The notes beneath the pieces are model-generated. The model was given only the letters and a program-made list of their open reading frames with translations. It had not been told where the DNA came from and did no database searches. This document shows positions 51,026 to 58,158 of a stretch of 64,000 nt of DNA, piece by piece. The position numbers and the translations under genes were made by a program. Numbering within the stretch: the stretch's first letter is position 1; the number at the start of each line of letters is the position of its first letter. Origin of the DNA: Sva-07 sp963698565 (GTDB lineage: Bacteria > Actinomycetota > Acidimicrobiia > Acidimicrobiales > Ilumatobacteraceae); assembly GCA_963698565.1 (NCBI GenBank), contig CAVORH010000037.1, forward strand, positions 1 to 64,000, written 5' to 3'.

Positions 51026-52579
51026 GTGAGCCACGACAACCCGACCGCAGAGGATCCGATCGACCATCCGGATGCTGCCACCGCCGACGGCGAGCCGTCC
51101 GGAAGCGGGCTGGCGGCCGAGAAGGCGCGTCGACTCGCACAGATCGACACGATCCGATCCGAGGGCGGCACCCCCTACCCGTACCGCTTCGACCGGACAC
51201 ACACGATCGGCGAGATCCGTCAGGGGTGGGGCCATCTCGACGCCGGCATCGAGACCGACGATGCCGTCGACGTGGCAGGCCGCATCATGCTCAAGCGTGA
51301 CTCGGGCAAACTCGTGTTCGCGACCATCCGCGATCGATCCGGCGACGTGCAGCTGTTCATCTCCAAGGCGGTGGTCGGCGACGAGGGATTCGCCCGGATC
51401 AAGCAGCTCGACCTCGGCGACTGGGTCGGGGTGCACGGCACCGTGATGACGACCCGCAAGGGCGAGCTGTCGGTCAAGCCCGAGCGGGTCGAGTTGCTGG
51501 CCAAGGCGGTTCGACCGATGCCGGACAAGTTCCACGGCCTCCACGACACCGACACCCGTTTCCGGCAGCGCTACGCGGATCTCATCGTCAACGACGAGGC
51601 CCGTCGAGCCTTCGAGATCCGCCACGCGATCATCGCCAGCTTCCGGCGCACGTTGCACGAGCGCGGCTTCATCGAGGTCGAGACACCGGTCCTCCACGTC
51701 GAAGCGGGCGGCGCACATGCTCGTCCGTTCACGACCCACCACCACACACTCGACATGCAGATGTACCTGCGCATCGCGTTGGAGCTGCACCTCAAGCGCC
51801 TGATCGTCGGCGGGATGGAGCGCGTCTTCGAGATCGGGCGCATCTTCCGCAACGAGGGCATCTCGACGCGCCACAACCCCGAGTTCACGATGATGGAGCT
51901 CTACCAGGCGTTCGGTGACTGGAACGATGTCATGGACATCAGCGAGGTGCTGGTCACCCAGGCGGCGCGTGACGCGATCGGCACCACGACGATCACGATC
52001 CGCGATCAGGAGATCGACCTCGCCGAACCGTGGCCGCGGATCCGCATGGTCGATGCGGTGTCCGAACGCGCCGGGCGAGAGGTGCACCCCAGCCAGCCGA
52101 TCGACGAGCTGCGCCGGCTGGCCGACGACCACGGCGTTCGCTGGGAGCAGCGCTGGGGCGGCGGCAAACTCGTCGAGGAGCTGTTCGAGGCGCTGTGTGA
52201 AGCCGACATCGTGCGCCCGACCTTCGTGACCGGGCATCCGACCGAGATCTCCCCCCTCGCACGCGTCGATCGCAGCGACCCGTGGCTGACCGAGCGCTTC
52301 GAGATCTTCGTCGACTCCCGCGAGCTCGGCAACGGCTACTCGGAGCTCAACGACCCGGTCGAACAGCGGCTCCGCTTCGAAGAGGAACAGGCCGCCAAGG
52401 ACGCCGGCGATCACGAAGCAGGCTCCGTCGACGAGGACTACATCCGTGCGCTCGAGTACGGCATGCCGCCCACCGGCGGACTCGGCATCGGCATGGACCG
52501 TGTTGCCATGCTGTTGGCCGGGGTCGACTCGATCAAGGAAGTGATCCTGTTCCCGACCCTCCGCCACGAAGTGATGTGA
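51026..52579 (+). CDS. lysS: Lysyl-tRNA synthetase, class II
   Basis: Charges tRNA-Lys. The 517 residues comprise an OB-fold anticodon-binding domain (VDVAGRIMLKRDSGKLVFATIRDRSGDVQLFI) and the class II core: motif 1 around RSFRRTLHERGFIEVETPVL, motif 2 RIFRNEGISTRHNPEFTMMELYQA, and motif 3 GLGIGMDRVAMLL. The N-terminal 25 residues are acidic and variable. Its TGA lies inside a 31-base palindrome, and dapD follows after 50 bases. Confidence 0.97.
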   Translation: MSHDNPTAEDPIDHPDAATADGEPSGSGLAAEKARRLAQIDTIRSEGGTPYPYRFDRTHTIGEIRQGWGHLDAGIETDDAVDVAGRIMLKRDSGKLVFATIRDRSGDVQLFISKAVVGDEGFARIKQLDLGDWVGVHGTVMTTRKGELSVKPERVELLAKAVRPMPDKFHGLHDTDTRFRQRYADLIVNDEARRAFEIRHAIIASFRRTLHERGFIEVETPVLHVEAGGAHARPFTTHHHTLDMQMYLRIALELHLKRLIVGGMERVFEIGRIFRNEGISTRHNPEFTMMELYQAFGDWNDVMDISEVLVTQAARDAIGTTTITIRDQEIDLAEPWPRIRMVDAVSERAGREVHPSQPIDELRRLADDHGVRWEQRWGGGKLVEELFEALCEADIVRPTFVTGHPTEISPLARVDRSDPWLTERFEIFVDSRELGNGYSELNDPVEQRLRFEEEQAAKDAGDHEAGSVDEDYIRALEYGMPPTGGLGIGMDRVAMLLAGVDSIKEVILFPTLRHEVM

Positions 52580-52606
52580 CGTCTGGTGTCGGACACCAGA
52601 CGTCAC
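52576..52606. repeat. 31-base palindrome, copy D, overlapping the lysS stop
   Basis: GTGACGTCTGGTGTC and GACACCAGACGTCAC around a central G, perfectly complementary. The lysS TGA (52577-52579) is within the left arm. It lies between lysS and dapD, so as a hairpin it could reduce read-through into dapD or stabilise the lysS mRNA end. Confidence 0.82.
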
Positions 52607-52629
52607 CTCCACGAACCAAAGGAAGCGCA

Positions 52630-53568
52630 ATGACACGAACGGCATGGGGCGCGGGCCTCGCAACGATCGCCGACGACGGCACAGTGCTCGACACGTGGTT
52701 CCGATGGCTCGGTTGGGGCGAGTTCGGCGACGACGACTGCCCGACCGACGAGATCGGGTCGAAGCTCGGGCTGCGAGAGACCACCGACGAGATCCGACGA
52801 GTCACGATCCGGCCCGTCCGCCTCACGATCGACGTCGACGACGCGCCGGCGTCCGCATCGGATGCCTACCTCCGACTGCATCTCCTGTCGCGCCGCCTCG
52901 CCGCCCCGCGCACGATCAACGTCGACGGCACGTTCGGCGTGCTGAACAACGTGGCGTGGACCAGCATCGGTCCGGTCGCCGTGTCGCAGATCGACGACGT
53001 GCGCATGCGATTGCGTACGGAAGGCCGCGTGATCTCGGTGCACGGCCTCGACAAGTTCCCGCGTATGACCGACTACGTGATCCCGTCCGGCGTCCGCATC
53101 GCGGACGCCGACCGCGTACGCCTCGGCGCACACCTCGCCGAGGGCACCACCGTGATGCACGAGGGGTTCTGCAACTTCAATGCGGGCACGCTCGGGGTGT
53201 CGATGGTCGAGGGACGGATCTCCGCCGGCGTCGTGGTCGGCAACGGCAGCGACATCGGCGGCGGTGCCTCGATCCAGGGCACGCTGTCCGGCGGCGGCAC
53301 CGAGCAGATCACGATCGGTGAGCGGTGCCTCCTCGGGGCGAACGCCGGCATCGGCATCAGCCTCGGTGACGACTGCGTCGTCGAAGCGGGCCTCTACGTC
53401 ACGGCGAGCACCCCGGTCCTCACCCCCGACGGCGTGGTGAAGGCCAGGACGCTGTCGGGGCAGAGCAACATGATGTTCATCCGCGACGGCCAGTCCGGAA
53501 AGGTCGTCGCCCGCGCCCGCACCGGACGCTGGGGCACACTCAACGACGACCTCCACACCTCCCAATAG
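52630..53568 (+). CDS. dapD: Tetrahydrodipicolinate N-succinyltransferase, actinobacterial type
   Basis: Succinylates tetrahydrodipicolinate in the lysine/meso-diaminopimelate pathway. The 312-residue protein has an N-terminal domain, then the left-handed beta-helix (GAHLAEGTTVMHEGFCNFNAGTLG, GRISAGVVVGNGSDIGGGAS, IGERCLLGANAGIGISLGDD) characteristic of the family. AAGGA precedes ATG 52630. It stands next to lysS, so two lysine-related genes are neighbours, and a 31-base palindrome flanks it on each side. Confidence 0.95.
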   Translation: MTRTAWGAGLATIADDGTVLDTWFRWLGWGEFGDDDCPTDEIGSKLGLRETTDEIRRVTIRPVRLTIDVDDAPASASDAYLRLHLLSRRLAAPRTINVDGTFGVLNNVAWTSIGPVAVSQIDDVRMRLRTEGRVISVHGLDKFPRMTDYVIPSGVRIADADRVRLGAHLAEGTTVMHEGFCNFNAGTLGVSMVEGRISAGVVVGNGSDIGGGASIQGTLSGGGTEQITIGERCLLGANAGIGISLGDDCVVEAGLYVTASTPVLTPDGVVKARTLSGQSNMMFIRDGQSGKVVARARTGRWGTLNDDLHTSQ

Positions 53569-53569
53569 C

Positions 53570-53600
53570 GTGACGCCGGGGGTCTGACCCCTGGCGTAAC
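53570..53600. repeat. 31-base palindrome, copy B, after dapD
   Basis: Identical to copy A (1625-1655) except one base in the right arm (GACCCCTGGCGTAAC). It begins 1 base after the dapD stop and ends 9 bases before the next start codon. Confidence 0.8.
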
Positions 53601-53609
53601 GTTCGCTCG

Positions 53610-54649
53610 ATGGGGAAGGCCGAGGAGTTCGGGGCGCCGGTCGAGGTCGATGCCGGCGTGCGGATCGTCACCATCACGAACCCCGACAAGGTGATGTTCC
53701 CGTCGGTCGGCTCCGCCAAGGAACCCCGCACGAAGCTCGATCTCGCCCGCTACTACCTCGCGGTGGGCGACGCGCTGATGCCGACCGTCCGCGATCGTCC
53801 GGTGCTGTTGGAGCGGTACCCGAACGGCGTGCGCGCGAAGTCGTTCTTCCAGAAGCGGATCCCCGACACCGCTCCCGACTGGCTCGAGACCACCACGGTC
53901 GAGACGATCAACGGCACGCCGTCGCGTGCGCTCGTGATCGCCGATCTCGCCCACGTGCTGTGGGCGGTCAACATGGGTGTGCTCGGTCTGCACGTGTGGC
54001 CGTTCCGGGCCTCGAATCCCGAGGATGCGGACGAGATGCGCATCGATCTCGATCCCTCACCCGGGGTCACGTTCGACATGGTCCGGGAGTCCGCGGCACA
54101 CGTGCGCGATCTGCTGGCCGAATCGGGATGGTCGGATTCCCGAAGACCACCGGCAGCAAGGGCATCCACGTCTACGTGCGCGTCGAGCCCGGATGGGACT
54201 CGTTCGCCGTGCGCGGCGCCGTGGTCGCACTCGGCCGGGAGCTGGCGAAGCGCCATCCGGACCTGATCACCGACAAGTGGTGGAAGGAGGAACGCGGCAC
54301 GAGAGTCTTCGTCGACTTCAACCAGAACGCCCCCCACAAGAACATGTTCGGCGCCTGGGGTGTCCGACCCCGCGTCGGCGCACAGGTGTCCACGCCGTTC
54401 GGATGGGACGAGCTCCGCACGATCGACCCCGAGGCGATGACGATCGACACCGTGCCGGATCGCCTCGCCGAGCGCGGCGATCCTTGGGAGCTGATGGACG
54501 AGGCGCCGTGCTCGATCACGCCACTCGTCGAGCGGTTCGCCGCCGACCTCGCCGACGGCGTCCCCGACGCCCCCTGGCCGCCGGTGTATCCGAAGATGCC
54601 CAACGAAGCCCCTCGGGTGCAGCCCAGCCGGGCCCGACGACACGAGTGA
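53610..54649 (+). pseudogene. LigD-type DNA polymerase/primase domain protein, frameshifted
   Basis: Homologous to the polymerase domain of DNA ligase D, which fills gaps during Ku-dependent end joining. The first frame (53610 to about 54127) gives VRIVTITNPDKVMFPSVG, KSFFQKRIPD and DEMRIDLDPSPGVTFD, the metal-binding DLDPSPG motif included. At GAATCGGGATGGTC (about 54120-54133) the frame breaks, and the sequence continues in another frame as MVGFPKTTGSKGIHVYVRVEP to the stop at 54649. One missing base at the GGG run (54125-54127) explains it. Combined length is about 346 residues, normal for stand-alone LigD polymerases. No Ku gene is in view. A sequencing error is possible. Confidence 0.88.
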
Positions 54650-54657
54650 GCGGCTCG

Positions 54658-54987
54658 TCAGGCGGCGCTGCGAGCCGACACGTCGGTCGGATGGCGATCG
54701 GCGGCAGCGTCCCTGCGGCTGCGAAGCGCTCGCACGGCGAGCACGATCGTCCCGACGGTCGCGACCACTGCGACGGCCACGAGGACACGTCGGCCGGTCG
54801 ATGAACGGCCGACCGCGCTGACCTGGTCGGCCCCGACCACGTCGGCGAATCGATCGATGTCGATCGACGCCAGGGCATCGGACACACCGTCGGCCGCGCC
54901 GCCGAGGGCCCCCTCGAGGGTGGAGATCGCAGCAGCGCCGGCGCTGCGTGCAGTGGAACGAACGTCATCGAGAACGGGTGTGTTCAT
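54658..54987 (-). CDS. Small single-pass membrane protein, 109 residues
   Basis: Not recognised. An N-terminal Ala/Gly-rich amphipathic region (STARSAGAAAISTLEGALGGAADGVSDAL) precedes one helix (VLVAVAVVATVGTIVLAVRAL) and a basic tail. AGGAGG lies 6 bases before the ATG, one of the best ribosome sites in the window. Its stop is 8 bases from that of the convergent polymerase gene. Confidence 0.7.
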   Translation of the reverse strand: MNTPVLDDVRSTARSAGAAAISTLEGALGGAADGVSDALASIDIDRFADVVGADQVSAVGRSSTGRRVLVAVAVVATVGTIVLAVRALRSRRDAAADRHPTDVSARSAA

Positions 54988-55074
54988 GAGTGCCTCCTGG
55001 TGGGCGATTCGTGACGGTCACGTCCGTGACCCGGTGGAGACCTACCCGTCCCGGCATCCGTCAAACCCCACTCG

Positions 55075-56007
55075 TCAGGGAAACACCGCCACCCCACGTC
55101 GGTCCGGGGCGCCGGTGAGTTGAGCGGAGCGACCGACGGCGACCAGTCCGATCAGCACCAGGGCGATCCCCACCCAACCACCCGCCGAGATGGATTCATC
55201 CAGCACCACGACAGCCAACAGACTGGCCGTCAACGGCTCTGCCAGCACGAGGGTGACCGTCGTGGCGGACGTCAGCCGGTGGAGGCCGTACCCGAACAGC
55301 ACGTACGCGACGCCCGTCGCGAGGACGCCCAGGTGGGCCGCCATCGCCAGGCCGTCCGGCGAGGCCAGCCAGCCGTACGGTTCGCGAGCAGCGAGGACGA
55401 CCACGACGATCGCGCCGACGGTGAACGGGGCGGCCAGCGCCGCTGTCGGGGCGAGCCCCGTCTCCATCGTGACCTTCGACGTGACCGAGTACAGCGCGTA
55501 TCCGGCACCGGCCGCGAGTGCGAACGCGACACCGAGCGCATCGACCTGCGACTCGCCCCCGGACTGCGCGACCACGAGCACCACGCCGCCGCCGACGGTG
55601 ACCAGCGTGCCGATCAACCACCCGAGTGAGGGGCGTGTCGCTCGCCAGGCCCATTCGAGGGCTCCGGCGAAGAACGGCCCACTGCCGATCCCGACGACCG
55701 TTCCGACGGCCACGCCGGTCCGATCGACGGCGGCGAAGAACGCCGGCGTGTAGACCGCCACGCCGACTCCACCGATCACGATCGGCCGCCACATCGTCCG
55801 GAAGGTCCGCAGGAGGCCCGCGAACGACGGCCGCGAGGGCGTCAGGCCGACCGCCGCCCACAGCACGATCGTGCCGACGGCGATCCGTGCAGCGCCGATG
55901 CCGAGTGGGGTGGTCCCGTTCGGACCGAGTTCCTGAGCCGTGCCGGCGGTCCCGAAGAGCGCGGCCGCAGCAACGACGGCCCCGATGGGTCGAGCGGTTC
56001 CCGGCAC
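55075..56007 (-). CDS. EamA/DMT-family transporter
   Basis: A 310-residue protein with ten hydrophobic segments in two repeats of five, the drug/metabolite transporter layout; FGTAGTAQELGPNGTTPLGIGAARIAVGT marks the first EamA repeat and SAATTVTLVLAEPLTASLLAVVVLDE-like sequence the second. Members export amino acids or other metabolites; the substrate is unknown. A GTG start at 56007 lies 6 bases after TAGACA on the minus strand. Confidence 0.87.
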   Translation of the reverse strand: MPGTARPIGAVVAAAALFGTAGTAQELGPNGTTPLGIGAARIAVGTIVLWAAVGLTPSRPSFAGLLRTFRTMWRPIVIGGVGVAVYTPAFFAAVDRTGVAVGTVVGIGSGPFFAGALEWAWRATRPSLGWLIGTLVTVGGGVVLVVAQSGGESQVDALGVAFALAAGAGYALYSVTSKVTMETGLAPTAALAAPFTVGAIVVVVLAAREPYGWLASPDGLAMAAHLGVLATGVAYVLFGYGLHRLTSATTVTLVLAEPLTASLLAVVVLDESISAGGWVGIALVLIGLVAVGRSAQLTGAPDRRGVAVFP

Positions 56008-56098
56008 CCCGGTTGTCTACCCGATGACCGGTGCGCACAGGTCGTCCGACCCGCCGGGAGATCGGAATATCATTGTGTGCGCAACTGTTTCATCGATC

Positions 56099-56824
56099 AT
56101 GTCCACCACACACAGTTCCCCGGTCGTCGACGTCCGTCGGGCATCGGATCGTCCGGCGACCAGGATCGGCTGGCTCGACTCGAAACACTCGTTCAGCTTC
56201 GGCCGCCACTACGACCCGTCGAACACCGGTCACGGCCTGCTGCTCGTCAACAACGACGACATCGTCCGCGGTGGCTCGGGCTTCGACACCCACCCCCACC
56301 GCGACATGGAGATCGTCACCTGGGTGCTGTCGGGCGAACTCGAACACAAGGACTCCGAACGCAACCGCGGGGTCCTGTACCCGGGCCTCGCGCAGCGAAT
56401 GTCGGCCGGCACCGGCATCTGGCACTCGGAGATGAACAACTCGGGCACCGACGACGTCCACTTCGTGCAGATGTGGGTGCCGCCGGACACCGAATCGATC
56501 GACCCGGGCTACGAACAGCTCGACATCAACGCCGAACTCGATCGCGGCGGACTCGTCCCGATCGCCTCGGGCAAGGGCCACGACGCCGCGATCACGATCC
56601 GCCAGCGTGGCGCCGTGCTCTGGGGCGGCCGGCTCGGCGCCGGCGAGTCGGTGCTCGTCCCCGACGACCGGCACGTCCACGTCTTCGTCCCTCGTGGCTC
56701 GGCCGTCCTCGACGGAGCCGGCGCGTTGTCCACCGGCGACGCCGTCCGGCTCACCGGGGCGGGCTCGCCCACGCTCACGGCCGGCGGCGACGGCGCCGAG
56801 GTGCTGATCTGGGCAACGGCGTGA
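56099..56824 (+). CDS. Pirin-family protein, YhhW-like
   Basis: A 241-residue bicupin. The metal site is visible as DTHPHRDMEIVTWVLSGELEHKDS, followed by MSAGTGIWHSEMNN; the N-terminal IGWLDSKHSFSFGRHYDP is typical of the family. Some members are quercetin dioxygenases, others regulators; the role here is unknown. ATG 56099 begins the conserved domain; no ribosome site is evident. The nitroreductase gene follows after 13 bases, so they may share a transcript and a redox function. Confidence 0.9.
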   Translation: MSTTHSSPVVDVRRASDRPATRIGWLDSKHSFSFGRHYDPSNTGHGLLLVNNDDIVRGGSGFDTHPHRDMEIVTWVLSGELEHKDSERNRGVLYPGLAQRMSAGTGIWHSEMNNSGTDDVHFVQMWVPPDTESIDPGYEQLDINAELDRGGLVPIASGKGHDAAITIRQRGAVLWGGRLGAGESVLVPDDRHVHVFVPRGSAVLDGAGALSTGDAVRLTGAGSPTLTAGGDGAEVLIWATA

Positions 56825-56837
56825 CATCCTGAACGCC

Positions 56838-57413
56838 ATGGACCAGGACCGCACCGACTTCGACGGCTTCTCGAAGCTGGTGCGGTCACGCCGCACGTCG
56901 ATGATCGTCGACCAGCACCGTGACGTGCCGGTCGACCTGGTCGCCGAGTTGTGCGGACTCGCCACCTGGGCGCCCAACCACAAGAAGACGTGGCCGTGGC
57001 GTTTCGCCCTGTTCACCGGCGACGGCAGAGCGACGCTCGGCGAGACCATGGCGGACGAGATGGAGCGGGTCGACTTCGGCGACGACGCCAAACGCACGAA
57101 GACCCGCGCGAAGTATCTCCGCACGCCTGCGGTCCTGGTCGTCGGGTGCGCGCCCCACGACGACGAGATGCTGCACAACGAGAACCGCGACGCCGTGGCC
57201 GCCGGCATCCAGAACCTGCTCCTCGGTGCAACGACGCTCGGTCTGGCCAGTTTCTGGTCGACGCCGGCACTCGAGCAGCCGCAGCGGGTGCTCGACCTGT
57301 GCGGCTTCGGGGCCGATGATCGCCTGGTCGGAATCATCTACCTCGGTTGGTCTGCGCAGGACTGCCCGGTGCCGGAACGGCCACAGGTCCCGATCACCCA
57401 CGTCACCGGCTGA
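56838..57413 (+). CDS. Nitroreductase-family protein
   Basis: A 191-residue FMN-dependent oxidoreductase of the nitroreductase fold. LVRSRRTSMIV supplies the N-terminal FMN-binding Arg/Ser cluster, ATWAPNHKKTWPWRFALF the second contact, and AVAAGIQNLLLGATTLGLASFWSTP the core helix. Substrate unknown. It starts 13 bases after the pirin stop. Confidence 0.9.
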   Translation: MDQDRTDFDGFSKLVRSRRTSMIVDQHRDVPVDLVAELCGLATWAPNHKKTWPWRFALFTGDGRATLGETMADEMERVDFGDDAKRTKTRAKYLRTPAVLVVGCAPHDDEMLHNENRDAVAAGIQNLLLGATTLGLASFWSTPALEQPQRVLDLCGFGADDRLVGIIYLGWSAQDCPVPERPQVPITHVTG

Positions 57414-57479
57414 CCATCCTCCCCGCACGCCGCCCCGGACGTTTTCACCACGAGGACGACGAGCGGCGACAATGGCACG

Positions 57480-58100
57480 GTGACCGCAACCGACGACCAG
57501 CGCCAGACGATCGTGACGCTCGATGTCGAGGGTGTCCTGGTGCCCGAGATCTGGATCGCCGTCGCCGAGCGCACCGGTGTCGACGGACTGCGCCGGACCA
57601 CGCGCGACGAACCCGACTACGACGTGCTGATGCGCTACCGGCTCGATCTGCTCGCCGAGCACGGGCTCACGATGTCGCTGATCGAGGACGTGATCGGCGG
57701 TCTCGAACCGCTCGACGGCGCCCGAGCATTCCTCGACGAGCTCCGCGACGAGACCCAGGTGATCCTGCTCTCCGACACGTTCGAGCAGTTCGCCCGCCCG
57801 CTGATGCGTCAGCTCGGACTCCCGACCGTGTTCTGCCATCGCCTCGTGGTGGCGGATGACCGGATCGTCGACTACCGACTCCGCCAGCCCAACCAGAAGC
57901 AACACTCGGTCGAGGCACTCCAGGAGTTGAACTACCGGGTGATCGCAGCGGGCGACAGCTACAACGACACCACGATGCTCAGCGCGGCCGACCACGGCTA
58001 CCTCTTCCACGCTCCCGACAACGTGATCGCCGAGTTCCCGCAGTTCCCGGCGCTCGACACCTACGCCGACCTCCTCGCCGCGATCCGAACACATCTCTGA
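57480..58100 (+). CDS. thrH: Phosphoserine phosphatase/homoserine phosphotransferase ThrH-like
   Basis: HAD-superfamily enzyme; ThrH removes phosphate from phosphoserine and can transfer it to homoserine. The 206-residue protein has the nucleophile motif TLDVEGVLVPEIW (first Asp of DxE instead of DxD), motif II ILLSDTFEQF, Lys in NQKQHSVEAL, and motif IV AAGDSYNDTTML. The DVEG variant is typical of ThrH. GTG 57480 is the start; the P-type ATPase gene follows after 58 bases. Confidence 0.9.
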   Translation: MTATDDQRQTIVTLDVEGVLVPEIWIAVAERTGVDGLRRTTRDEPDYDVLMRYRLDLLAEHGLTMSLIEDVIGGLEPLDGARAFLDELRDETQVILLSDTFEQFARPLMRQLGLPTVFCHRLVVADDRIVDYRLRQPNQKQHSVEALQELNYRVIAAGDSYNDTTMLSAADHGYLFHAPDNVIAEFPQFPALDTYADLLAAIRTHL

Positions 58101-58158
58101 TCACTTCCAGGGGACGAATGCTCTTGTCGAATCGGTCGGTGAGGCCGACGTTGGAGGG

